Of a DNA stretch of 64,000 nt, positions 33,714 through 43,421 are shown piece by piece. The DNA is from Streptomyces sp. NBC_00190 (GTDB lineage Bacteria; Actinomycetota; Actinomycetes; Streptomycetales; Streptomycetaceae). The notes beneath the pieces are model-generated. The model was given only the letters and a program-made list of their open reading frames with translations. It made no database searches and was not told the DNA's origin. The DNA lies in NCBI RefSeq assembly GCF_036203305.1, contig NZ_CP108131.1, positions 5,580,001 to 5,644,000 of the forward strand, written 5' to 3'. How positions within the stretch are numbered: position 1 is the first letter of the stretch; every line of letters starts with the position of its first letter. The position numbers and the translations under genes are program-made.

Positions 33714-34678
33714 ACCTGTTCGCACAGCAGGTGCAGACTGCGCCAGCCCTCGTCCAGCGGCATCCCGCCGCAGAGCGGATGCAGCACCAGGTTCCCCGCC
33801 TCGCCCGCGCCCCGGGCGTACGAGAGCGCCTGGTCCGGCGTGAGGACCCGGTACACGCCCTCCGCGCGCAGCTCCGCCACCGAGCGCGCCGTCGACCGTA
33901 CGGCGCTGCGGATGTCCTTGGACTGCCAGGACGCGTACATGCCCGCCTCGTGCAGGAAGCACTCGCCGTGCTCGGCCCAGACCCGGTCGGGGTCCTCGGC
34001 GATGTGCAGCAGCGGGGTCTCGGCCGTCGGCATCATGCAGAAGCCCTCCGTGCCGTACTCCGCCAGCCGCGCGCTGTAGTACGCCTCCAGCTCCGGCAGG
34101 TGGGCGCTCGGGAAGAACGGCAGCCCGAGCCGGGCCGCGCGCCGCGCCGCCGCCTGTGAACTCCCGCCGACCAGGAGCATCGGGTGCGGCCGGGTGAAGG
34201 GCCGCGGGGTCACCCGTACGGTGCGGCCGCGGAACTCGAACGGCTCGCCCGTCCACGCCTTCAGCAGGGTCTCCAGCAGCTCGTCCTGGAGCCTGCCGCG
34301 CCGGCCCCACTCCACGCCGTGCTGCTCGTACTCCTCGGGCCGGTAGCCGATGCCGGCGACGGTGACCAGGCGCCCGCCGCTCAGCAGGTCCAGGACGGCG
34401 ATGTCCTCGGCCACCTTCAGCGGGTCGTACAGCGGGCCGATGATCGCCGAGACGGTCACCGCGATCCGGCGGGTGGCACCGAAGACCGCGCCCGCGAAGG
34501 CGAAGGGGGAGGGCAGCCAGTTGTTGCCGGCGCCGTGGTGCTCCTCGGTCTGGACGGTGTCGATCCCGCGGTCGTCCGCGTACCTCGCCATCTCCAGCGC
34601 CGCCTTGTACCGGGCGGAGAGGGACTCGGGGGTGCCGTTCGGGTCGACGAGATTGAACCGGGCCACGGTGATGGGCAT
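33692..34678 (-). CDS. LLM-class flavin-dependent oxidoreductase
   Basis: A 328-residue TIM-barrel monooxygenase of the bacterial luciferase-like family. It has TEEHHGAGNNWLPSPF, LYDPLKVAEDIAVLDLLSGGR and GIGYRPEEYEQHG, the usual FMN/F420-site segments. The cofactor and substrate are not readable; F420 is possible because a cofC gene is present. AAGGGGGAC lies 6 bases before the ATG and is perfectly complementary to a sequence further upstream. A symmetric operator-like site lies beyond that. The gene is divergent from ftsY. Confidence 0.88.
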   Translation of the reverse strand: MPITVARFNLVDPNGTPESLSARYKAALEMARYADDRGIDTVQTEEHHGAGNNWLPSPFAFAGAVFGATRRIAVTVSAIIGPLYDPLKVAEDIAVLDLLSGGRLVTVAGIGYRPEEYEQHGVEWGRRGRLQDELLETLLKAWTGEPFEFRGRTVRVTPRPFTRPHPMLLVGGSSQAAARRAARLGLPFFPSAHLPELEAYYSARLAEYGTEGFCMMPTAETPLLHIAEDPDRVWAEHGECFLHEAGMYASWQSKDIRSAVRSTARSVAELRAEGVYRVLTPDQALSYARGAGEAGNLVLHPLCGGMPLDEGWRSLHLLCEQVLPRLKD

Positions 34679-34684
34679 GGAGAA

Positions 34685-34725
34685 GTCCCCCTTCGCCGGA
34701 TGTGGGTGGGCGGGCGAAGGGGGAC
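34685..34725 (-). promoter_or_regulatory. Inverted repeat covering the LLM gene ribosome binding site
   Basis: GTCCCCCTTCGCC (34685-34697 on the + strand) and its exact complement (34713-34725) flank 15 bases. In an RNA from the minus strand, the ribosome binding site would be paired in the stem. Confidence 0.55.
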
Positions 34726-34730
34726 GTTAG

Positions 34731-34745
34731 CTGACGCAGCGTCAG
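34731..34745. promoter_or_regulatory. Operator-like palindrome in the LLM gene promoter
   Basis: CTGACGC-A-GCGTCAG has 7-base arms. On the minus strand it is followed directly by the -10-like TAACGT, so it would sit in the promoter spacer. The half-site resembles the palindrome at 21106-21124 and TetR-family operators in general. Confidence 0.6.
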
Positions 34746-34867
34746 TTGGACAGGGATCCGGCGGTCCGGCCCGGCCCGCTCAGGCCGGGAGCCTCGTCCA
34801 AGGAGCTGAGGAGCCTCGTCCGGAGATACGAGGAGCGGTCGACGAGGTCACGCATACTGAATCTGTT

Positions 34868-36079
34868 ATGGACATCCTCATCCTTGCTGTAGTCATCGCC
34901 CTGGTCGCGGTCGGCGTGATCAGCGGGCTCGTGGTCAGCAGCCGCAAGAAGAAGCAGCTGCCGCCGCCGGCACCGTCGAGCACGCCGACCATCACTGCCC
35001 CGCCCGCCGAACCCCAGGTGGGGGAGGACGCCGCACCGACGGTCGAAGAGCCGCGCCGCACCATCGAGGAGGTCGGCCTTCCCGAGGCGGAGGCTCCCGC
35101 TCCCGTGGAGGAGGCCGAGCCCGAGGCGCCGCCCGCGCCCCGGATCGAGATCCCCGAGCCCACCGCCGGCCGCCTGGTCCGGCTGCGCGCGCGCCTCGCC
35201 CGGTCGCAGAACACCCTCGGCAAGGGGCTGCTCACGCTGCTCTCCCGGGAGCACCTCGACGAGGACACCTGGGAGGAGATCGAGGAGACCCTCCTCATCG
35301 CCGACGTCGGTGTCGCACCGACCCAGGAGCTGGTCGACCGGCTCCGCGAGCGGGTCAAGGTGCTCGGCACCCGCACCCCCGCGGACCTGCGCGCCCTGCT
35401 CAAGGAGGAGCTGCTGACCCTGGTCGGCACCGACTTCGACCGCGCCGTGAAGACCGAGAGCGGTGCCGACACGCCGGGCGTCGTGATGGTCGTCGGTGTC
35501 AACGGCACCGGCAAGACCACCACCACCGGCAAGCTCGCCCGGGTGCTCGTCGCCGACGGCCGCAGCGTGGTGCTCGGCGCGGCCGACACCTTCCGCGCGG
35601 CGGCCGCCGACCAGCTCCAGACCTGGGGCGAGCGCGTGGGTGCCCGTACCGTACGCGGCCCCGAGGGCGGCGACCCCGCCTCGATCGCCTACGACGCGGT
35701 CAAGGAGGGCATCGCCGAGGGTGCCGACGTGGTGCTCATCGACACCGCGGGCCGCCTGCACACCAAGACCGGCCTCATGGACGAGCTCGGCAAGGTCAAG
35801 CGTGTCGTGGAGAAGCACGGCCCGCTGGACGAGGTCCTGCTCGTGCTGGACGCCACCACCGGGCAGAACGGCCTGACCCAGGCCCGCGTCTTCGCGGAGG
35901 TCGTGGACATCACCGGCATCGTGCTGACCAAGCTCGACGGCACCGCCAAGGGCGGCATCGTCATCGCCGTCCAGCGTGCGCTCGGCGTCCCGGTCAAGCT
36001 CGTCGGCCTCGGCGAGGGCGCCGACGACCTGGCGCCCTTCGAGCCGGAGGCGTTCGTGGACGCCCTGATCGGCGACTGA
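34868..36079 (+). CDS. ftsY: Signal recognition particle receptor FtsY
   Basis: The SRP receptor GTPase that delivers ribosome-nascent chain complexes to the translocon. It has 403 residues. Unlike E. coli FtsY it begins with a true membrane segment (ILILAVVIALVAVGVISGLVV, residues ~3-23), then an acidic/proline-rich linker, the N domain, and the G domain with GVNGTGKTTTTGKLA, DTFRAAA, LIDTAGR and TKLDGTAKGG. No Shine-Dalgarno precedes the ATG, and CATACT a few bases upstream suggests a nearly leaderless message. Its partner ffh lies 7.3 kb downstream. Confidence 0.96.
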   Translation: MDILILAVVIALVAVGVISGLVVSSRKKKQLPPPAPSSTPTITAPPAEPQVGEDAAPTVEEPRRTIEEVGLPEAEAPAPVEEAEPEAPPAPRIEIPEPTAGRLVRLRARLARSQNTLGKGLLTLLSREHLDEDTWEEIEETLLIADVGVAPTQELVDRLRERVKVLGTRTPADLRALLKEELLTLVGTDFDRAVKTESGADTPGVVMVVGVNGTGKTTTTGKLARVLVADGRSVVLGAADTFRAAAADQLQTWGERVGARTVRGPEGGDPASIAYDAVKEGIAEGADVVLIDTAGRLHTKTGLMDELGKVKRVVEKHGPLDEVLLVLDATTGQNGLTQARVFAEVVDITGIVLTKLDGTAKGGIVIAVQRALGVPVKLVGLGEGADDLAPFEPEAFVDALIGD

Positions 36080-36098
36080 GCGGTCCGTACAGAGACCC

Positions 36099-36132
36099 GT
36101 GCCCCTGTCCTGCGGCCTGAGGACAGGGGCAC
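36099..36132. terminator. Terminator after ftsY
   Basis: A 13-bp perfect stem (36099-36111 with 36120-36132) inside an outer CCGTACA/TGTACGG pair (36085-36091, 36138-36144), between convergent genes. Confidence 0.8.
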
Positions 36133-36157
36133 CGCCGTGTACGGGGCTCGGCGGGCC

Positions 36158-36832
36158 CTATCCGCGGAAGCGGTGGCAGATGTAGGCGAGGGTGCCCAGC
36201 AGCAGCCGGGCCTGCGGCGGGCTCGCGGCGGAATCGAGCGCGGGCGGGCGCAGCCAGCCGACCTGGCCCAGACCGGCCCGGTCGGAGGGCGGCGCCGTGA
36301 CGTACGCCCCCTGGCCCAGCGCCCGCAGGTCGAGGTCGGCGTCGTCCCAGCCCATCCGGTACAGCAGCTGCGGCAGCTCGGCCGCCGCGCCCGGCGCCAC
36401 GAAGAACTGCGCCCTGCCGTCCGCGGTCACGACGACCGGCCCGAGCGGCAGGCCCATCCGCTCCAGCCGGACCAGCGCGCGCCGCCCGGCCTCCTCCGAG
36501 ACCTCGATGACGTCGAAGGACCGGCCCACGGGCAGCAGTACCGCCGCGCCCGGGTACTCGCACCAGGCCTCGGTGACCTCGTCCAGGGTGGCTCCCGCCT
36601 TGACGGTGGGGGCGAAGGGCAGCGGGTGCGCCCCGGCGGCGGCGCACCCGGGGTCCCCGCAGGAGCAGTCACCGGCGGGTGAGGCGGCGCGGGCGCCCGG
36701 GACCACGTCCCAGCCCCACAGCCCCGTGTACTCCGCCACCGCTGTGCATTCCGACGCCCGGCCGCGGCGCCGGGCGCCGGAACGGAACTCCTTGGTGCTG
36801 CGGCTGCCGCCGATCGTGAAGCCCATGCCCAT
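36158..36832 (-). CDS. Bifunctional DNA primase/polymerase-like (prim-pol) domain protein
   Basis: A 224-residue protein that resembles the conserved actinobacterial prim-pol N-terminal family (ECTAVAEYTGLWGWDVVPGARAA, with a CSCGDPGC cysteine cluster). Homologues next to nsdA carry this label. The acidic active-site motif of true primase-polymerases is not obvious, so activity is doubtful. The ATG at 36832 has GGAGG 4 bases upstream. It is convergent with ftsY and divergent from nsdA. Confidence 0.65.
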   Translation of the reverse strand: MGMGFTIGGSRSTKEFRSGARRRGRASECTAVAEYTGLWGWDVVPGARAASPAGDCSCGDPGCAAAGAHPLPFAPTVKAGATLDEVTEAWCEYPGAAVLLPVGRSFDVIEVSEEAGRRALVRLERMGLPLGPVVVTADGRAQFFVAPGAAAELPQLLYRMGWDDADLDLRALGQGAYVTAPPSDRAGLGQVGWLRPPALDSAASPPQARLLLGTLAYICHRFRG

Positions 36833-37232
36833 GCCCCCTCCAACGGGTCGGACGCGCCGGTGGTTACGACATCGGCGGGACCGGCTGCGGGCGGTCCGCC
36901 ACGGGGCTCCTCTGTCGCGGCCCGGCGCACTCCTCGCCGCGCGCGCCCCTGGCGCACTCCAGTCCAACCGATCCGTTTTCGCCTTGTGTCAAGTGAATCG
37001 CGCCTGGCCGGTGGCGAGTTCATTCGAAGGGGTGGCGAATGGTGGCGTTTCCGGGATCGACCTCGCGGGAGGGGTGATCGTAGGATTACTTTCGGTACAC
37101 GAACCCCCAAGGCAGGCCCGTCCGTGGGTATGCCGGAGGCAATGCGTGAAGGACTCGTGAAGGTCCGTGGCGGCGCTCGCCGCTCCCGCCAGGGTTTCGT
37201 GTGGAAGATGCTGAGCGGATGGGGGCGTTCCA
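36833..37232. other. Gene-free region upstream of nsdA
   Basis: 400 bases without a convincing gene. It carries the divergent promoters of the prim-pol-like gene and nsdA. TAGGAT (37081-37086) is a -10 candidate for nsdA. A GTGGCGAATGGTGGCG direct repeat lies near 37032-37047. A short basic reading frame from ATG 37131 to 37276 overlaps the start of nsdA but lacks a good ribosome binding site. Confidence 0.45.
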
Positions 37233-38747
37233 GTGAGCGGCAACGACGCAAGCGGAACGAGCGACGAGTGTGCTGACCGTAATGATCAGCTGACGTCATG
37301 GTTCGTCCGCAGCGGCTGGTCGAAGGGCGAGCTCGCCCGCCAGGTCAACCGTCGTGCCCGCCAGATGGGCGCCCACCACATCAGCACGGACACCTCCCGG
37401 GTGCGCCGCTGGCTCGACGGCGAACAGCCCCGCGAGCCCGTCCCCCGGATCCTCTCCGAGCTGTTCTCGGAGCGCTTCGGCTCCGTGGTCGCCATCGAGC
37501 AGCTCGGTCTGCGCACCGCCCACCAGACCCCGTCCGTCTCCGGCGTCGACCTGCCCTGGGCGGGCCCGCAGACCGTCGAACTGCTCGGCGAGTTCTCCCG
37601 CAGCGACCTGATGCTGGCCCGCCGGGGATTCCTCGGGACCTCGCTCGCCCTCTCCGCCGGCCCCGCCCTGATCGAGCCCATGCAGCGCTGGCTCGTCCCG
37701 GCCCCGGCCGCCGACCCGGGACCGCGCGCGGTGGGGGCCCCAGCGGAGCGAGGGGGAGGGCCGGCGGGCGCCCTCGGCGGCCACCGCCCGCCCCGGCTCT
37801 CCGAGCCCGAGCTCGGCCTCCTCGACGCCACCACCGTGATGTTCCGCCAGTGGGACGCCCAGTGCGGCGGCGGGCTGCGCCGCAAGGCCGTCGTGGGCCA
37901 GCTCCACGAGGTCACCGACCTGCTCCAGGAGAACCACCCGGCGCCCGTCATGAAGCGGCTCTTCAAGGTCGCCGCCGAGCTCGCCGAACTGGCCGGATGG
38001 ATGAGCTACGACATCGGCCTGCACCCCACCGCCCAGAAGTACTTCGTCCTCGCGCTGCACGCCGCGAAGGAGGCCGGGGACAAGCCGCTCGGCTCGTACA
38101 TCCTCTCCGGCATGAGCCGCCAGATGATCCACCTCGGCCGCCCCGAGGACGCGCTGGAACTCGTGCACCTCGCGCAGTACGGCAGCCGCGACTGCGCCGG
38201 CCCGCGCACCCAGGCCATGCTGTATGCGATGGAGGCCCGCGCCTACGCCAACATGGGGCAGCCCAGCCGTTGCAAGCGGGCGGTGCGGATGGCCGAGGAC
38301 ACCTTCGCCGACGTCGGCTTCGGGGGTGAGCCCGAACCCGACTGGATCCGCTTCTTCTCCGAGGCCGAGCTGAACGGCGAGAACTCGCACTCGTACCGCG
38401 ATCTGGCCTACGTCGCCGGGCGCAGCCCCACGTACGCCTCCCTCGCCGAACCCGTCATGGAGAAGGCCGTCGCACTGTTCGAGAAGGACGAGGAGCACCA
38501 GCGCTCCTACGCCCTCAACCTCATCGGCATGGCCACCGTGCACCTGCTCCAGCGCGAGCCCGAGCAGGCCACGGTCCTCGTCGGCCGGGCCCTCGACGTG
38601 GCGGGAAAGGTTCGGTCCGAACGGGTGAACACCCGACTGCGCAAGACCGTCGACACCGCCGCCCGTGAGTACGGCGACGTCTCCGACGTGCGTCGGCTCA
38701 CCGACGTCCTCGCCGCCCGGCTCCCCGAAGCCGCAGAGGCCGTCTAG
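37233..38747 (+). CDS. nsdA: NsdA, negative regulator of antibiotic production and sporulation
   Basis: A 504-residue cytoplasmic regulator specific to streptomycetes; loss of NsdA in S. coelicolor raises antibiotic output and alters sporulation. The N-terminus contains a helix-turn-helix-like segment (SGWSKGELARQVNRRARQMG; DTSRVRRWLDGEQPREP). The C-terminal half is helical and TPR-like (QKYFVLALHAAKEAGD; LGRPEDALELVHLAQ). A variable Pro/Gly/Ala-rich linker near residues 155-185 is encoded partly by a GC-rich element resembling intergenic repeats. The GTG start at 37233 fits the family N-terminus. It has its own long upstream region. Confidence 0.93.
   Translation: MSGNDASGTSDECADRNDQLTSWFVRSGWSKGELARQVNRRARQMGAHHISTDTSRVRRWLDGEQPREPVPRILSELFSERFGSVVAIEQLGLRTAHQTPSVSGVDLPWAGPQTVELLGEFSRSDLMLARRGFLGTSLALSAGPALIEPMQRWLVPAPAADPGPRAVGAPAERGGGPAGALGGHRPPRLSEPELGLLDATTVMFRQWDAQCGGGLRRKAVVGQLHEVTDLLQENHPAPVMKRLFKVAAELAELAGWMSYDIGLHPTAQKYFVLALHAAKEAGDKPLGSYILSGMSRQMIHLGRPEDALELVHLAQYGSRDCAGPRTQAMLYAMEARAYANMGQPSRCKRAVRMAEDTFADVGFGGEPEPDWIRFFSEAELNGENSHSYRDLAYVAGRSPTYASLAEPVMEKAVALFEKDEEHQRSYALNLIGMATVHLLQREPEQATVLVGRALDVAGKVRSERVNTRLRKTVDTAAREYGDVSDVRRLTDVLAARLPEAAEAV
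37731..37762. repeat. GC-rich repeat-like element inside nsdA
   Basis: A G-run, CCCCAGCGGAGCG, then a second G-run ending GGGAGGGCC. It falls in the variable linker and is translated as VGAPAERGGG. Its composition matches short elements scattered between Streptomyces genes, such as 9659-9700. Confidence 0.45.
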
Positions 38748-39131
38748 CGGCCCAGGCGGCCGCCCCTCCCAGACCCCGGCCGCGGCAGTCACCCCGTGAA
38801 GCCCGATCAGGCTCCCCCAGCCAGGACATCCGGGTCACCGCCGCGGCCGGCCCCTCGTGTGCGGCCGAACCGCCCCCGCTCTCGCGGAAGCGGCTGCCCG
38901 CCGTCGTGGTTCTTCAATTGATGGTTCACGTGTTCATCGGGCTGTAACAGCCCGGACGCCTTCGTCATCGGCGCGAAACACCGAGCGGCGCCGCCGGAAA
39001 CCGGCCTGCGCGAATCTCAGGGTCATTAACCGGCCAGTCCCGGCCAGCCCCCCATCCGGCCGGACCCCTTAACGCCGCTCAGGTTTTCACGATCGCCCGC
39101 ACGCGAACGTACCGACGACGAGGAGACGCCG
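38748..39131. other. Gene-free regulatory region between nsdA and amtB
   Basis: 384 bases without a plausible gene. It holds the candidate GlnR box at 38964-39001, a GTAAC near 38943-38948, and repeated CCGGCCAG-type sequence near 39028-39050. The ribosome binding site GAGGAGA of amtB ends the region. Reading frames here lack family features. Confidence 0.6.
38964..39001 (+). promoter_or_regulatory. Candidate GlnR box upstream of amtB
   Basis: GTCAT-n6-GAAAC-n6-CGGCG-n6-GAAAC. The two GAAAC half-sites (38975-38979, 38997-39001) are exactly 22 bases apart and the first GTnAC-like site is 6 bases before GAAAC, as in the repeated a/b-site layout of GlnR boxes in Streptomyces nitrogen genes. The third element is degenerate. 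Confidence 0.6.
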
Positions 39132-40810
<1,679 letters not shown>

Positions 40811-40827
40811 GTGACGGGAGCTCCTGG

Positions 40828-43254
40828 GTGACGAGCGTCGAGAAGACCACGGACCACACGGCCGACTCGGGACCCAGCGGTTACGCCGCGGCCCGGCTGC
40901 GACTCCTCCAGGAGGAGTCGCGGTCCGGGCCTTCGCGGCGTTCCGCCCTGGCCGGGCTGACCGACGAATGGCTGAACGCCCTGTTCACGGCCGCCGTACG
41001 GGAGACCGGCGTACGCGGCGCCGCCCTCGTGGCCGTCGGCGGTTACGGGCGTGGCGAACTCTCCCCGCGCAGCGACCTCGACCTGGTGCTGCTGCACGAC
41101 GGCAAGGCCGAGCCGCGGGCCCTGAGCGCGCTGGCCGACCGCGTCTGGTACCCGGTGTGGGACCTGGGCGTCGCCCTCGACCACTCGGTACGGACCCCCG
41201 GTGAGGCCCGGAAGACGGCCGCCGAGGACCTCAAGGTGCACCTCGGGCTGCTGGACGCCCGGCCGGTCGCGGGCGACGCCGGCCTCCTCGCCGGCCTGCG
41301 GACCGCGGTGCTGGCCGACTGGCGCAACCAGGCGGCCAAACGGCTCCCGGAGCTGCACACCCTGTGCCGGGAACGGGCCGAGCGGGCCGGTGAGCTGCGC
41401 TTCCTGCTCGAACCCGACCTCAAGGAGGCCCGCGGCGGTCTCCGGGACGCCACCGCGCTGCGGGCGGTGGCGGCGTCCTGGCTGGCCGACGCCCCGCGCG
41501 AGGGCCTCGCCGACGCCCGGCGCCGGCTCCTCGACGCACGGGACGCCCTGCACCTGGTGACCGGCCGGGCCACCGACCGGCTCTCGCTCCAGGAACAGGA
41601 CCAGGTCGCGGCCCAGCTCGGGCTGCTCGACGCGGACGCGCTGCTGCGCGAGGTGTACGAGGCCGCGCGGGTCGTCGCGTACGCCGGTGACGTGACCTGG
41701 CGCGAAGTCGGCCGGGTCCTGCGGGCCCGCGCGGCCAGGCCGAGGCTGCGGGGGCTCCTCGGCACCCGCGGGGCGCCCGCCGTCGAGCGGGCACCCCTGG
41801 CCGAGGGGGTCGTGGAGTCCGACGGCGAAGCCGTGCTGGCCCTGGCCGCGCGCCCCGACCGGGATCCCGTGCTGCCGCTGCGCTTCGGCGCGGCCGCCGC
41901 ACAGGCCGGACTCCCCGTGTCCCTGCACGCCCTGCGCAGGCTCGCGGCCCAGGCGAAGCCGCTCCCGGTGCCGTGGCCGGCCGAGGCCCGGGAGCAGCTC
42001 CTCACCCTGCTGGGTGCCGGCGAGCCGACCATCGCGGTCTGGGAGGCCATGGAGGCGGAAGGCCTGATCACACGACTGCTGCCCGACTGGGAACGGGTAC
42101 GGTGCCGCCCGCAGCGCAACCCCGTCCACACCTGGACGGTGGACCGCCACCTCATCGAGACGGCCGTGCGGGCCTCGGCCCTCACCCGCCGGGTCGGCCG
42201 CCCCGACCTGCTCCTGATGGCCGCTCTCCTGCACGACATCGGCAAGGGCTGGCCGGGGGACCACTCCGTGGCGGGGGAGACGATCGCGCGTGACGTCGCC
42301 GTGCGGGTCGGCTTCGACGCGCGGGACATCGACGTACTGGGCACCCTCGTACGGCACCACCTGCTGCTGATCGACACCGCGACCCGGCGCGACCTGGACG
42401 ACCCGGCGACCGTCCGCGCGGTCGCCGGGGCCGTGGGGTCGGTGGGCACGCTGGAGATACTGCACGCCCTCACGGAGGCGGACGCCCTGGCCACCGGGCC
42501 GGCGGCGTGGAGCGCCTGGCGGGGATCGCTGGTCGCGGACCTCGTCGCGCGGGTCGCCGCCGTGCTGCGCGGCGCGGCCCCGGCCGAGCGTGAACCGGAG
42601 ATCCCCTCGACCGAACAGGAACGCCTGGCGGTGGAGGCGCTGCGCACCGGGGAGCCGGTGCTCGCGCTCCAGGCCCGGCACGAGGAGGACGCCGTCGGCG
42701 TGGAACTCGTCGTGGCCGTCCCCGACCAGCCGGGGGTCCTCCCGGCCGCGGCGGGCGTGCTGGCCCTGCACCGGCTCACCGTCCGGGCGGCAGACCTGCG
42801 CTCCGTGGAGCTCCCGGACCGGCTGGGGGAGGTCCTGGTGCTGCGCTGGCGGGTGGCGGCCGAGTACGGCTCCCTGCCCGAGGCCGCGCGGCTGCGCACC
42901 GACCTGGTCCGCGCCCTGGACGGCTCGCTCGACGTACCGGCCAGGCTGGCGGACCGCGAGGCGGCGTACCCGCGCCGCCGCGGGGTGGTCCCGCCGCCGC
43001 CCCGGGTCGAGGTGGTCCCGGACGTCTCCGCGCTGGCCACGGTCCTGGAGGTGCGCGCCCCCGATGCGGTGGGTCTGCTGCACCGGATCGGGCGGGCGCT
43101 GGAGTCCGGCGGGGTCAGGGTCCGCAGCGCGCACGTCTCGACGCTCGGCGCCAATGCCGTGGACACGCTGTACGTGACCACCCCCGAGGGCAAGCCGCTC
43201 GAACCCGTGCGGGCGGCGGCCCTGGCCGCATCCGTGCAGGCGGCGCTGGCGTAG
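40828..43254 (+). CDS. glnD: PII nucleotidyltransferase GlnD
   Basis: Modifies PII according to nitrogen status. It has 808 residues in the order nucleotidyltransferase (GGYGRGELSPRSDLDLVLLHDG, near 70-92), a linker, an HD phosphohydrolase domain (ALLHDIGKGWPGDHS, near 468-482), and two ACT domains at the C-terminus that sense glutamine. Streptomyces GlnD acts as an adenylyltransferase. The GTG start lies 18 bases past glnB. Confidence 0.95.
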   Translation: MTSVEKTTDHTADSGPSGYAAARLRLLQEESRSGPSRRSALAGLTDEWLNALFTAAVRETGVRGAALVAVGGYGRGELSPRSDLDLVLLHDGKAEPRALSALADRVWYPVWDLGVALDHSVRTPGEARKTAAEDLKVHLGLLDARPVAGDAGLLAGLRTAVLADWRNQAAKRLPELHTLCRERAERAGELRFLLEPDLKEARGGLRDATALRAVAASWLADAPREGLADARRRLLDARDALHLVTGRATDRLSLQEQDQVAAQLGLLDADALLREVYEAARVVAYAGDVTWREVGRVLRARAARPRLRGLLGTRGAPAVERAPLAEGVVESDGEAVLALAARPDRDPVLPLRFGAAAAQAGLPVSLHALRRLAAQAKPLPVPWPAEAREQLLTLLGAGEPTIAVWEAMEAEGLITRLLPDWERVRCRPQRNPVHTWTVDRHLIETAVRASALTRRVGRPDLLLMAALLHDIGKGWPGDHSVAGETIARDVAVRVGFDARDIDVLGTLVRHHLLLIDTATRRDLDDPATVRAVAGAVGSVGTLEILHALTEADALATGPAAWSAWRGSLVADLVARVAAVLRGAAPAEREPEIPSTEQERLAVEALRTGEPVLALQARHEEDAVGVELVVAVPDQPGVLPAAAGVLALHRLTVRAADLRSVELPDRLGEVLVLRWRVAAEYGSLPEAARLRTDLVRALDGSLDVPARLADREAAYPRRRGVVPPPPRVEVVPDVSALATVLEVRAPDAVGLLHRIGRALESGGVRVRSAHVSTLGANAVDTLYVTTPEGKPLEPVRAAALAASVQAALA

Positions 43255-43421
43255 CGGCGGGGCCGGATCGCCCCCGGGCGATTTCGGCCCCACCGGCCCT
43301 GCGGGGCCCGCGGTCAGGGTCGGAGCTCCGGGAAAAGACGCCCGAAGGGCCGGGCCGGTGGCGCGGCCCGATACCCTGGGGGACGACCACAACGCCCCCG
43401 ACCCGAGGAATCGCGACCACC

